Assembly (NCBI GenBank): GCA_004794785.1
Contig: SJOL01001452.1
Span: 427,018 to 491,017 of the forward strand
DNA from: Opisthorchis felineus
Lineage: Eukaryota; Platyhelminthes; Trematoda; Opisthorchiida; Opisthorchiidae
Direction of reading: 5' to 3'
Length of the DNA: 64,000 nt
Under the pieces are notes generated by a model. It made no database searches and was not told the DNA's origin. It worked only from the letters and a program-made list of their open reading frames with translations. The position numbers and the translations under genes were made by a program. Positions 1-11,484 of the stretch are shown piece by piece. How positions within the stretch are numbered: the first letter of the stretch is position 1; each line of letters begins with the position of its first letter.

Positions 1-2973
1 TAAATATAACTAGACGAACCTTATGGTTGTACGGCAGTGAAGCATCAGTGTCAACACTGGTGTTGCAGTCTTTGATGATGATGAGTTACGCTTCAGTAAA
101 TTCAGGTATGATGACCTGTGCCTTTGAGCTGTCGTCAGATAAGACACTTACGCAGTCAACCAAAGTACTTCTCCGAAAGCAGAAACCAACTTCGGAATTC
201 GTGCTTTTACTGCAAATTCTAAAAGACCCAAATCTTTGATACGTGACAGACAATATAAATGCTACCGAAGGGCTGATTGTTTGAGGTATTATAAAGTATG
301 GGCGGACTGAAAGCTGCGAAGAACATGTTCCTTATTTTATGTGAGCTTAACCTTTAAGGTGAGTCGGTGTTGTTCCTGCTGTGGGCAAGCTGATCATAAA
401 ATACGCAAATAGCGCACATATATGACAATACGGTGCCCAGACATTCGAAGTTCGTGATGACGCATTTTCTTTCTCTGCTGTTCTGTGTGGATAGCGCGAT
501 GCCTTTGGCACCGCAAAGAGGTCAACAATTTCCTTCAGTCGCATCGGTTGCTACACTAATACTACTAAAGACATTTTCGCCGTTGTAACTTCGTTTACTT
601 TTTTCGGTTTACTGCATGCATTTCTGTAACACTGGCACTGATAGATTGATGTTACTGCCTAAACAATCGCGTCGGAGCAGGGTTGTCGAATAATGTGGAT
701 ATTAAGTAGCAGATATCATCAGGTAGTACTTCCGTAATGACATCCCGTAATCAGGATCACATCATACCCGGTCCATGCTGCAGTGCGTTGGTCATACTTC
801 CAATTCCAGTTCAACGTGCGAAACCTCCTGCCTGTCACATGTTGTTGGCGTAACCATATGTAGCACAGTGAGTATCTCAGCTTTAAGGATAAAATGTCGA
901 TTAGGAGGAGTAGGTTTGTATGTTACGGGGATATACAACTTCAACCGGGAAACCACGTTGAGCTAGCTAGTGTACTATGAGCGCATGGGGAGTGTCAATT
1001 TTTAATTTCGACATTCGTACGCAGGCGGTTCAAGAAAATCTGTGCAAACAAAATCATATTATCAGTCTGTGGGACATTGTTGAGGCCATCCTCTTCTCTT
1101 TTGTGCTGCTGCGGTATTCGGCCATGGTTACTCGGTTATAAAAAGCTGTAACTTGACCCGTCTATGGTTCTTGAGTTCCACATTGGTGTGTTTTTCCTTT
1201 TGCCGGCTTGTTCATTCAAGACCAGTGCGAATTCAACACGCATTGTTCGTTTGAGACAAAACATTGACTGTTTGATTTTGAAAATCTGAGGGATTACTGT
1301 GACTAATTGTAGCAGAGCCCTTAGAGAAACTCCGTTTGCCGGTGACTTTGGCCAGTGAACATTGTCTAGAGCATTCTAGCGATGACATTTTTGAAATAAC
1401 GAGAGATCAGGCCGCTTACAGAATAAGCATCGTTTTCATACCTAGAGCAGTGGTGCAGGACGTACTTTCTCCTGCGATAATGAAACTTTTCAAACACACA
1501 CACTGTTTGTAGATTGGGGACTAAGAAACCCACAACGATACACAAATATTGAAATGGAAGCTGCGAGAAGCAGCAGACCATAAAAATGGACTTTTGTCCC
1601 TCTCAATGAATTCGAAATTATGGTTAGAGACAAAATGTCTACCCACTTTAATAAGAAAATTACTTTCTGCCAAAAGTTGCAGTTTCGTCAGAAAGAAATC
1701 ATATGCAAACAATCTATTGTTCTTCTTAAAAATGTGCATCCAAGACGGAATAAGATCAAGGAGAATGGGTACGCTGTCTAAACTCTCAGAAAGCTCTTCA
1801 TTCTTTTGTTCAGCATACGCCACTATGACAGCCATGCGGTGTGTTCACTGACAATGCAACTCCCGGCGGGTTGTATTTTTCTGTCACTATGGAACCACTA
1901 TGCTTCGAACTAAGGGAGGCACTGTGCGGTGTCGCGTGAAGGAAACTATGGGAAAGTTTATTAAGATGTTGGGAAGTCATATCACTAGAGGCCCAATAAA
2001 CTTGAGATGAGATATGCCTGGGTCTTATGATGAACTGATATTTTGCAGACGCTAAGATGCGACATGTTTTGAACCTTGTCACTGGTAGCCCGTTGTTAAC
2101 AGGATGCAATGAAATTGCAGCGCAAATGGATACATGGATGACTGTTTCATTCTAGGCAATTCCAACAAAATTATGTAAACTGTGACTGTAAAGCCACGAT
2201 GGTTATAGTTTTAAGCTTGGATATTTCATTGAAAAATTTATTTTTTGTTCGCGACATTGTTTGAAAAACTCGGACTGGGCTGGATTAAATGAGTCTATGT
2301 GGCTATTTGCGGATAAAAAATGAAATTAATCGACCATAAAATTTCATATGTTCAGTATGTTCACAAATGAGTATGTAAGGATCGGCTTTCCGACTCGAAT
2401 AGAGAAATACTCAATACTGTTTACATTTCCGGTCTGATTGCCCAGAAGTAAAATTAGGGGAATACTGGTTTATTAAACACCAAGCAGAGATTATTCATTC
2501 CCAATCGGGAAGAATAATGGGGAGCGGAATGAGGTGCTAGTAAATCAGATAACTTACGTGTGAGTTGATGACGAATTTCGGGATTCTGAATTGTTGGGTA
2601 AAGTATTTGGTTCACAACATCATTTAGACTCCTGAACTCTAGCTATCCGTTTTTTACCAACTGACTAATGACCGAAACTGATGTTGTGCATTGACGCAAA
2701 TAAAGAGGAATTTACGCACGCAATATTGCGAAAAAATTATGTTCAAGAAATTATCTGACTCTGCTGTTCCGCTTGACTTTAAATCGCTTAGTTCAAATCA
2801 AATTCCAGCGAAATACCCCTCAAAAGGCGGCTGTGCGCCTGAGGAAATTGTTTCCAATGTCATTTTGCAATTGGTTGAGCGGTCCCACAAGATCCGTTCA
2901 TTAGGAATCCGTGTTAAATTTTATATTGGTGCGAAAAACCTGAAGCGGGTTGTAGCCTAATAGTCAGGAGTAG
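1..2973. other. Non-coding stretch, nothing recognised
   Basis: Only short open frames on both strands, none resembling a known domain. The frames at 27-239 (+) and 2691-2960 (+) are open but I see no family signature, and neither has convincing splice borders. The stretch runs directly into the tRNA-like SINE that starts near 2974. Confidence 0.5.
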
Positions 2974-3180
2974 GAGCCCGAGATAGCTCAGTGGTTAAAG
3001 TATGAAGGTTAGTGCTTTGGACCCGAATCGGTTATTTTGAGTACTCCTCTAGGTATTGTGACCAGTGACTGTCAGTAAGTGGGAGTTGATAGCTGAACAT
3101 CTGTGTTCACTTAGCAGGTAATGATATGGACCAATTGACGCAACTCCACAGTGATTACTATGTCCATGGAATTAACATTT
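2974..3180 (+). repeat. tRNA-derived SINE, degenerate
   Basis: The start has an RNA polymerase III A-box-like segment (GATAGCTCAGTGGTTAAAG near 2981-3000). About 35 bases later comes a decayed B-box-like segment (GGACCCGAATCGG near 3018). This is the spacing of a tRNA head, but the cloverleaf no longer folds well and no anticodon arm is clear, so it is not a functional tRNA gene. The roughly 130 bases downstream would be the SINE body. The 3' limit is a guess. A second, weaker tRNA-like head lies on the minus strand near 58490. Confidence 0.5.
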
Positions 3181-3535
3181 TCTCAAACCGGACCTTATAC
3201 CGTTGTTTTATTTATCGCCATAAAATTTTTCACCTTTGAGACTAGAGTCTCATGTCACTTGCCGCTGCGATAAATGACAATGGTTATATAGAGAAAAATT
3301 GAACTATCGATGGATCATTACGTTTGCAAGTCAGTTCTCGAGCTTGGTGAACAGATCAAAGTTACCTATTCAACAACCAGCGATGCGGTGATAACGGCAA
3401 CAATTGAATCCACGAGTATCCACAAATTAGCGCTGCGTTCAACAGAATGTTTCGTTGCACTGGAACTGCACGTTTCGACCTTCAACCAGTTTGATTGTTG
3501 AGGAGAAATCAGTTTAACTGCCATTCTTATTTCAG

Positions 3536-3588
3536 CGCCCAAAGTTTTGCGCCTCGGCGGACTAGATGTGGGATTCGCTTAGCTCCAG
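3536..3588 (+). CDS. Weak candidate internal exon (53 nt)
   Basis: A pyrimidine-rich acceptor (ATTCTTATTTCAG, ending at 3535) is followed by 53 nt and then a GTAGGT donor at 3589. One frame is open through the interval, reading AQSFAPRRTRCGIRLAP. No domain is recognised and no phase-compatible neighbour was found. Acceptor-donor pairs this close arise often by chance, so this is a marker for transcript mapping rather than a gene call. Confidence 0.15.
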
Positions 3589-3902
3589 GTAGGTTCACAC
3601 AACTTCATCAGCTTATCCCTCGGAATACGACTACGGGTCACAAAAATACATCCCAATCGACAGAACTTTCCCACCTTTGCCTTCTGGTGAGTGAGGCAGC
3701 TATGATTCAATTGGAAGTTGACCCCGGAAAATTGAGCCAAATGGAGAGGGATGCGTTTTCTATGTGATGACATAGTAGTCACTGTAAACGCTCATTCGTC
3801 AAGCCGCTATGACTCTGGTGAAATCCCCATTTGCTCCGGGGTCGCAAAGCCCCGTCGATTTTCCGAACAGCTCCACCTGATATATCGCCCAAGTGAATGA
3901 GT

Positions 3903-5469
3903 AGAGACTCTGTAAAACCAAATTTCCCTTTGTGATTGCGAGTTCAAGAGTCGACTTTTGGCAACTTAATGCCACGAGATGCAATATGTACACACGCTAC
4001 AGTATCGCTTCGTGTTGATTCCGCCGGCAGTTGGTGTTATGTTGAATTTTTTATTGTGCTTTGTTAACGGTGATGAATCGTACACTTTAATCAATGGAGT
4101 GGAAATCAATTTCACTCCCTTTTGTTTCTGTTTTGTGGCCATGAATTAACACTATTTTTTATCTTAGTTGATCTGAACAAACATGATGTCGGTCCCCTGT
4201 CACCCATCAGCCTGGATTGCCTACCTTTCAAGCGAGTGATGAGCGGCTTTTAGTCTTGCAGTTTCACCTGATAAGCAAAGCTCTACGTCAAGGCTACCCT
4301 ATTAGAGGAAAGCGTTGTTTTTTCCTCTTTAATGCGTAGTATTATTATGCATATTAGTTAAGTCTTCAGTCTTGAGGTTCCAGCGAGGACAAATTGGAGA
4401 GTCAGATACCTTCACACGCTTTCATTTTAAAACAGTGCGTGTGTTGGTTCGAACATTTTTTAGTGTTTCCACTTTAGCGAAATTAAACTGGACACAGAAC
4501 TCACAGATTTAATACGTAACCACAAACACGGCTACCCAAAAGTAGAGGGATAGACAGATACCAAGTGTCATTCAATATAAGGTTTTTTAAAATACTCCTC
4601 GGAAAACTAGAATCCCGTATATTCATCGCGTGCTCTAAGTAGACATTAGTATGTTCGGCTCGCCCAATCTCAGTCGTTTCGCTCAGTTGCACGTGTGCTG
4701 TGTGTGTCTTACAGCTACTACAAACATGACCACATCGTCAGTTTCGACTAAAGTCGAATTCGAACGATATTATCTCGAAAATGACTACACCCTTTCAGTT
4801 AAACTTTTGATGAATTTCGCCTTCATTTGTTCTATTTTTACTCAGAGAAAATTGTTTGCAGTGGCGTTTGTTTTTACCTCTGAAATGTGTACACTTTAGT
4901 GCGTCAAATAGTAGTAAACTTTAATAAAATGTTTCGTCGCTTGGTATTATATGCCTTAACTAGCGTACTGTAATTTCACACACGGGAAAGTCATGAACAC
5001 CATAATTTAGTGTGTGAGGTGCATTATTTACACTTCACCTGGCGGACGTTGTGGGCATTTACGCGAATCACTGGCGACAAACTGACCCTCATTCGTACTA
5101 AAGAAGAATGACCATATTTTAAAGCCAAATATTGAGGAGGAACGGGGTAGAGTATTGAACCATAATGAGTCCGACTGCCGGTGATTGTTACAGATCTTAG
5201 GAGTAGCACTAAAACTATCTCAACTTTCACTGAAGTAGCTGATCGCGGAAAGATAGTTCCTCTGCTTTTCAGCGTCAATCGTTGGTCTCACGAAGAGGAC
5301 TGAAAATCTGGTCACACCAGAAGATGCCATGAAATTTTCCGAGCAGAGGAAGCAAGACAGTTCGTCATCCGTGCTGTTGACTCTTGATACAGTGGCATAG
5401 TTTTGAGTGACGTCAAATGGACCATGTTTGTGTGAGTGAGACTATGTTGGGGATGGTTGCGTGCGTCTG
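3903..5469 (+). repeat. Left arm of 1.57-kb near-identical inverted repeat
   Basis: This 1567-bp block reappears in reverse complement at 14083-15649. Every left coordinate x pairs with 19552 minus x along the whole length, so there is no net insertion or deletion. I found about eight mismatches by eye, roughly 99.5% identity. The left limit begins AGAGACTCTGTAAAACC and the right limit ends GGTTGCGTGCGTCTG. I see no terminal inverted repeats, no poly-A tail, no TG...CA ends and no target-site duplication. The open frames inside it (for example 4651-4899) match no family I know. It may be a non-autonomous transposon of unknown class present twice, or a recent inverted duplication. Confidence 0.95.
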
Positions 5470-7982
5470 CGAGTCATAATTGATCACGTTTATGAGGAAG
5501 CGTAGACAAGTACCGTGAATGTCGACGAACCATCTCAAAGACTGCGAGTTTTCATTTTTTTGCGGAAATGAATCAGATATTAAGGTGCATTCTTTTCAAC
5601 CAGATATCAAATCCACTCTTCATCAATTTTATTATCAACGAACCTCGCTAGAGATTTGATAAACGCACGCCCAGTTGTCAGCTTATCTTCGGCATAAGTA
5701 CTGTTGCTGTGGTCGGTTTCGGACGATTGTATTTACAGTACGGTAAATTTGGCCCGTTTTGACGCTGGGTGAAAGTGACCTTCATATCAGTGCACAGCTG
5801 GGACGGAAAACACGTCGACTAGAGCCCCTGGTTGACTTATCGGAGGAGGAAAGTTAATCATGCGTGGTTGACTCCTTAGAAGAAAAAATACGTGGTTTGG
5901 TGAGATTTGACGAGGTTTACTTAACGTAGATTGAAATTTTAAATATCTCTTACATGCACCGCTCTACAATTCGTTCAACTGTGGGAAAAGTATTTCCACT
6001 CAATGTACGGTTATAAGTCCAAATAAAAACCACATCACAATCACGAAAACGAAATATCATGTGAATAAAACAGATAAGCTTCGTGAAAACTCTTCAGTAT
6101 CCTAGTGCCTGTTTCGTTCTTCTTGAGGCGTCCTACTTTTAGGTGTCGTCCCTGATTTTCCATCCAGTTTCTATCGTCAATCTTTATATTGTTTCACTGG
6201 GATATGTGTACATTAGTGTGATATTTGAAAGGCCATAAGTGATTGCTCTCACTATAACACCTATGTAATTTCCCGGATGTATTCAGGTGCTTACTGTAGT
6301 CTAAACCAGGAGCAAAATATTTTCCAACAAATCAATATCCGTATAACTTGGGTGGCGTGGATGAAATGAGCATTCGTTTCTGTCTACATGCTCTCAGGTA
6401 CTATTTTACAGTGTCAAATGACTCAGTGAGTCGAAATAACAATGTATCAGATGTGTGAAGATGGATCCGCAATGCAGTGCGGTTTGCAAAATCTGGCTAG
6501 CCTATGAGTTGGTCACCAGCATGATATTATAACTCAATCCCAATAGGTTAAATTGCATAAACAACTTCGTCATCATAACAAGTACCTTAGGAAGCATAGA
6601 TTTTATATTCTGCATGGCTGCTGTGTTCATGCTGTTCTACAACGGCTGTCAACTACCCTATAAATATCTAAGTAGTTTGTCTTTGGATTCCTTAAACGCA
6701 AATGCGTCAAATACACTATCTTGGATAGCGTTCCAGCATTCGGTACCTTGGAGGGCACTGAATCAATCATAACTGTCCAGTTAAGCTACTTTACTCAGTG
6801 ATGTTAGCATCATTACCGATTCAGGCGACTAGACAATGTGCTTTGTTACCAAATTACTTCTATCCTGCACATGACTGGAAGTCGTCCAGGGGCCTTTATA
6901 AACCGTTGATTCGAGGTATTCGTCATTTGATTTGAGGCAGTACATAAAATTACGCTTCGTGGTATATCATAGTTTATCTTTCTTCTCCAGCTTATCCTAC
7001 TTGATGTACATCAGCCATGGTAGGCAAGAAATCTACGGGTAGTTTTCGCATTTCCTCGTATTTTCTCTGCACTCTTTCGAATAATCGGTCCCGAGTCGTT
7101 ATATCGTAGAATTTAAGGTTTGTCGAACTCGAGTAATACTTACCCGTATGCCACAACACGGTCTTATCTCATGAGTGGTCGGCCGTCGTGCCTCTAATGA
7201 AGGTATATGGCGATCGTCTCATGCAAGTTACTTCAAACGTGATAATGGCAAAAACCTTGGAATTACAGCCGTTCGTCATCAGCTCATTAGAATTCCAGCA
7301 ATGGAGAAATGTAGTATAAGAAGAGGTTCTTTTCCAGAATCCGCCTAGAGACACAGGCTGAAAATTACTTTAACAAAATCGACTGCCCACACGATTGAGT
7401 CCGACTGCTGTGACAGATTCAAAAGCATCATTGATGTCGGCTTTCATGGTGTGTGCGTTCGAGCGAAGCAATAAATGCTTAGGAATAAGTGGCGTCCCTA
7501 ATTTTCACATCCCAACAACCTCTAGTGGTCGTCCGTCCTTCGAATACAGTCATACGTAGTTGGATCACCAACTAACCATAGCGTTCTCTCAGAGACGACG
7601 CTTTAACGGTCTTAATCGCATCTGCATAAAACAAGAGAAAAATTCACACAGATAAGCTTGAAGAACAATCACAAAGTTTTAATGCTAATGTGGTCAGGTA
7701 TTATTCCAACCAGTGTTGACCTTCAACAGTTGTGTTACTATTTAAATGGTTCGGATTCACTTGCCAGACGAAGGCACACACAAATTGAACAATGTTACTC
7801 TTGAGTACATGCCTCATTTTATTGACTGCGTATCTAAGTAAAGCCGAGTGGGCATGTAAGTGGATCCAGGCACTCTGTGGGTTGAGGGAAACTCACCGCA
7901 AACTCGTCACTACATTTGTTTTGCTTGTCAATTCACAAATGTTGATCACTTCATAATAACTTCATACTCTTGTTTCCATTAG
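5470..7982. other. Non-coding stretch between inverted repeat and first candidate exon
   Basis: No long frame and no recognisable element. One strong acceptor (TATCTTTCTTCTCCAG, ending at 6990) is followed 29 nt later by a GTAGGC donor at 7020. In one phase this tiny segment would read into the exon at 7983, but it is too short to call. Otherwise I see nothing. Confidence 0.4.
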
Positions 7983-8044
7983 TAGTCGAGGTTTCGCTTC
8001 TTGTACCAAACGAACAAGCAGGCGGAACTGATGATTGTGATCTG
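7983..8044 (+). CDS. Candidate internal exon A
   Basis: A good 3' splice site (TACTCTTGTTTCCATTAG, ending at 7982) and a consensus donor (GTGAGT at 8045) bracket 62 nt. Two leading bases finish a codon begun in a previous exon. The remaining 20 codons read VEVSLLVPNEQAGGTDDCDL and end on a codon boundary. The next candidate exon (8921-9086) begins on a codon boundary in an open frame, so the two join without a phase clash. No domain is recognised. The exon lies on the strand opposite the receptor gene at 10171-11106, which would then sit in an intron or downstream of this gene. The alternative is chance consensus matches. Confidence 0.3.
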
Positions 8045-8304
8045 GTGAGTTCGGTGTTGGGGTGAAATGAATGTTCACTTATCTACTACCGGCCTTCTCG
8101 TAACTTTGATAGTATATTTATTGTCATTACGTGCTATTATCTCTCATAGCACGACATGATTTTCCAAAGTGAATAGCTATTCCCTTCCTGATGATGAATT
8201 GCGAGCTATTTTTTCTGAAAACAATGGAAATTCATAAGGTAACCTGAAGGCTGCAAATATCCAGTACTAAGTACGATTGAGGGATACTTGGGGATTGGGT
8301 TCAC

Positions 8305-8342
8305 CTGATGTGTCCCGAGAAGGGCGAAACGTTGCGGACGGC
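8305..8342 (+). ncRNA. Degenerate hammerhead ribozyme core
   Basis: The order of conserved pieces matches a type I hammerhead: CTGATG (8305-8310), a 4-bp stem II (GTCC at 8312-8315 with GGGC at 8322-8325, 6-nt loop), GAAA (8326-8329), then a 3-bp stem III (CGT at 8330-8332 with ACG at 8338-8340, 5-nt loop). The expected GUC cleavage triplet is GGC, core base A9 is T, and stem I pairing is poor, so this copy is probably inactive. Hammerheads are known in the pseudo-LTRs of Penelope-like elements and in schistosome SINE-like satellites. This may be a remnant of such an element, although no PLE coding sequence lies beside it. Confidence 0.5.
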
Positions 8343-8920
8343 TGGCTTATAAGTAGCATCATGTGGATGCAAACAATCAGATTTGTAGAAATATATTTCG
8401 CAGCTGAGCTGGGTGTTTCGGTACCTTGTGACGGTTATTCCTGATACAGGGAGTTTAAACAACTGAATTGTAAAGACTTGAATAATATATTATTGTTTGA
8501 TAGAGCCACCATGGTTCGGGTAAGCAAGATATCAAGTCAATCCCGGTGCATCAACCCCTTCAAAAATCCTATTATCAGACGAAGGACATCTTGTACAAAT
8601 GCGTGGACTATAAAGCTGAATGCGAACAATCTTGGAACAGATGGGTAAGAAAGACAGGAGGGGTAAACATAGGTTCGAATGAACATTTTCACTGTATATA
8701 AATGCTCACTGAAATGTTTGTATGGAAGATTTATGTTTTCCCACAGGTTACTGACATTCCCTTCACTAACTCTCAGGTATGCTTCTAACTTCCTCATGGA
8801 GACAACTTGGTTACATAGATTATAATTGCACATTGTAGGCTAATTTTCAGAGGCGGCTTTTTATGAACACGAGCGCCTAGTTGTTGCATAACCGTGATTG
8901 CGTTTCACACAATCTCACAG

Positions 8921-9086
8921 ATAATACAGCGGAATCGGAAAATCTGGGGGGACAAATTAGTGTACGGTTGTGATATAAGGACCCAAACGAATCAAACCGG
9001 CAACCAAAGCGAACTGTTGATGTATATCAAGATGAATGTCAGCAACCTGCCAGAGGATTACCCGGTTGGATTATCGTATGATTTCC
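8921..9086 (+). CDS. Candidate internal exon B
   Basis: The acceptor TTTCACACAATCTCACAG ends at 8920 and a GTATGT donor starts at 9087. The 166 nt between are fully open from the first base. They read IIQRNRKIWGDKLVYGCDI, continue with a potential N-glycosylation site (NVSN) and end near PVGLSYDF with one base left over. The composition (mixed polar, aromatic and Cys residues) looks coding. It follows exon A in phase. A possible next piece is 9820-9864, which accepts one leftover base. I recognise no domain, though the N-glycosylation sequon and Cys residue would fit an extracellular region. Confidence 0.35.
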
Positions 9087-10170
9087 GTATGTGTTACTGG
9101 CCAGCAGGATTTGCCTCACTCTTCGATGCGATATATTAATTGCAGTCAGGATGTCCCATAGAATGCTGACGAAATCTCACACCCTCATTAGAGAGATCAT
9201 CAACCTCCTGAGCAGATCCCAATAGAAAAATCTTGTAAGCTAAATTAATTAGACGTTGTATCAGGTATTCCCATATCACCACACTTGGTTAAGAATACCG
9301 CAAATCCTGTATATATCGTCAAAGGCGTATGTGTAACTTTTGTTGTCCGACGGTAGCATTTGTCTATGAACTATTGTAGGTATATCTCATTGACACTTGT
9401 GAACCTAGGCCTCAGAATCGTCATAGTAAACAAGCTGATTCAATTCGCATGTATCCTAACTGAGCACTCTCACCGGCTGCGAACACCAGCAACACATGTA
9501 AATGTGGACACTCATACTAGCTGTATGTTGAAATGTTGGATTGGTGATATAATTTTAACAATGTCGCTTTTTAAATTCCGTGTGTAAGTCCTTGGGTCGA
9601 GTGAGTGATTTAAAATCAGTGAATGACCACTTCATTTTGCAAACTTTCTAACATAGACAGAACCTCAGATTAACAATTCATAAGAGTATGTACTGATCTA
9701 TATCAGCGAATTGAAGCAGCAGGAATATTCTGGGACCCTTACATTGGAAACTAAGACACAACGGAAATAAGACGGCGGTTTTACCATGTGGAAATTTGGC
9801 ACTGTGACGTCTGCCACAGACATGGCCCACAAGGGTGCACAAACAGGATACTGTCTGATTGATGGTAATTCTACGGAATTAAGTTTATGACCTGGATGGA
9901 TGAATTCACTGAATATCTCATCATTCTAAAAGAAGTAAGGCAAATAAACTATTAGCGGGAACACGAATATATCAAAGGAGATCATTTTCGTCATGGGAAA
10001 TTTGGTGCAAGCCGCCACCTCCTGGGTTGGCAAAAAACAGTTGAATGACCATGTTGACCAGCCAAAAACATTGAATCTCAACAAATGTATGCAAGTAGAC
10101 GTCAACCAATTTATAATGACAGGAGTTATGCAGCTTGTTAGATTAACTGGAAAATTAGATGTCCAACATT
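9087..10170. other. Stretch downstream of exon B
   Basis: The one notable signal is 9820-9864 (45 nt): acceptor GACGTCTGCCACAG ending at 9819, open in the phase left by exon B, then a GTAATT donor. It is too short and its acceptor too weak to call. The plus-strand frame 9993-10202 runs into the antisense of the receptor and has no recognisable features. Confidence 0.4.
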
Positions 10171-11106
10171 TCAGTTACCGGCAGTGGTTTCGTTTGTGGT
10201 GAATTTGCTGGCGTCGACAGTATCGAAATGCAATACACTCTTAATCGCCTGCCTGCGTACTGTGTGGGATGTGGCTATCAACAAACACGGATTCAAGGCG
10301 GCGCTTAGGGTAATGAGTAGGATACCAACTTGCTGGCTCACAGAACCCACTCCGGAGATAATGACTCTCAAACTTCCCAGAATATATCTGATGCACTCGT
10401 ACAAATGGAGCAACACAAGCGAACCGGCCATCATCGTTGTCGTAAGCATAAGTCGTCGGGCACTTTTCCGAACATGTTGCCCACTCTGTTGCCCAGCAGC
10501 CGGATTACGTATCACATGGACAACATATGCATGACAGCTGATCATAATCAGTGCAGGTAGTAAGTAGTTGAGTACCAGCCATAGATACGATTGTACATCA
10601 AAGAATTGTTCAGTAGTGGGACCATCGATAGCGAATGCGGAATAACACTTGTTCGAGTAGTATAGACGCAGGAAGCAATTAGGAACGAACAAGAACAAAG
10701 TCATCAACACCTCGTACACGAAGAATGCAACAGCTGGTCGTATCTGATGGTGTTTATATCGACTTGGGAAACAAACAGCGTAGAATCGATCGAGCGATAT
10801 GCATGTCAAATTCTGCACACTTGCCGCGGCTCCCAACCAAAATAAATTGTCCCTGGACCACAGATAGCAAAGAATCTCGTCAAGCACACGTAACCCCGTG
10901 TCGATTTCTGTTCCAACAAGCTTGTAAATTAATATGATGAAACAGGTGTATGCGTCAACTACACTTTGAGTTCGAAGCAGAAGTGTAGTGAGGCGCGAAC
11001 TGATATTGCACTGACACAGGACGTATAGCTGAATAGTGTTCAAAATCGCACCGACAAAACCGAAGTTGGAAATGAGTACTCGCACAGCAAGTGAAGTTTG
11101 ATCCAT
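10171..11106 (-). CDS. Single-exon rhodopsin-like GPCR, flatworm PROF-like
   Basis: This is an intact 311-residue seven-transmembrane receptor in one exon. TM1 carries GAILN (about 19-23). TM2 has an acidic residue in VVDAYTC (about 48-54). TM3 starts at Cys79 (LCYLW) and ends in DRFYAV (about 105), a variant of the DRY motif. A matching loop-2 cysteine is NKCYSAF (about 153). TM5 has the conserved proline in LLPALIM. TM6 lacks the usual CWxP (it reads LHLYECIRYIL), and TM7 has NPCLL in place of NPxxY. These losses and the lack of introns recall the platyhelminth rhodopsin orphan family. The ATG at 11106 aligns with the start of the paralogue at 36305, and similarity continues upstream through about 11240. 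The ligand is unknown, probably a peptide. It would act in the plasma membrane through G proteins. Confidence 0.9.
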   Translation of the reverse strand: MDQTSLAVRVLISNFGFVGAILNTIQLYVLCQCNISSRLTTLLLRTQSVVDAYTCFIILIYKLVGTEIDTGLRVLDEILCYLWSRDNLFWLGAAASVQNLTCISLDRFYAVCFPSRYKHHQIRPAVAFFVYEVLMTLFLFVPNCFLRLYYSNKCYSAFAIDGPTTEQFFDVQSYLWLVLNYLLPALIMISCHAYVVHVIRNPAAGQQSGQHVRKSARRLMLTTTMMAGSLVLLHLYECIRYILGSLRVIISGVGSVSQQVGILLITLSAALNPCLLIATSHTVRRQAIKSVLHFDTVDASKFTTNETTAGN

Positions 11107-11240
11107 TCACACTAACTTTTGATACATAATCTTGCCTACCTTGTCTCATGTGTTTAATACAGAATATCGTACACCCACGATGACTATGATTGGGCAATAC
11201 ACGCCTTCCGTTATTCGCAACCTTATTGCTCCTGACGTTG
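11107..11240 (-). promoter_or_regulatory. Conserved upstream region shared by the two receptors
   Basis: About 130 bases immediately upstream of this receptor's start can be aligned by eye with the bases upstream of the second receptor (36306-36430). One pair of matching runs is CATGTGTTTAATACAGAAT here and TATGTGTTTAGTACAGAAT there. The conserved stretch could be 5' UTR, proximal promoter or a 5' exon border. It shows that the genes arose by DNA duplication including flanks, not by retroposition of an mRNA alone. No TATA box stands out. Confidence 0.4.
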
Positions 11241-11362
11241 TGTAATGTAATAGGTAGATTTAAAATGAGAGTGGATGTATCGTCCATCAGTGAGAACGTT
11301 CCAGACTTTTGACAATTTCACTGAATTGCTAACACCACAGAACATGCACCGAGCTTCAATCG

Positions 11363-11382
11363 CTAACCTAACCTAACCTAAA
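11363..11382 (+). repeat. Short CCTAA pentamer array
   Basis: About four units of a CTAAC/CCTAA pentamer stand alone. This resembles the arthropod telomere unit (TTAGG on the other strand) rather than the TTAGGG unit expected in flatworms. It is only 20 bases and is probably a minor simple repeat. Confidence 0.6.
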
Positions 11383-11484
11383 TTGAGGGTAATTCACACA
11401 GACCTATTTCAGCGTCAATCATAACGACGTATAATTTTTTAATGGACGTATTTCGCGGTTAACTGGCGAATAATCAGTGACAGT

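Noticed and set aside
4501..5278. Open frames of 63-84 codons repeated exactly at 14274-15051
   Set aside because: They are identical only because they lie in the inverted repeat arms. None has a domain, and frames on both strands are equally open.
8511..8520. GCCACCATGG Kozak-like start followed by GTAAGC (first-exon look)
   Set aside because: A three-codon exon with a vertebrate-style Kozak is most likely coincidence. It is not supported by phase with the next candidate.
10184..10937. Plus-strand frames of up to 116 codons
   Set aside because: These are antisense shadows of the receptor at 10171-11106; the same shadows appear at 35382-36109 against the paralogue.
10955..11287. Minus-strand 110-codon frame overlapping the receptor start
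   Set aside because: Out of frame with the receptor and not kept in the paralogue.
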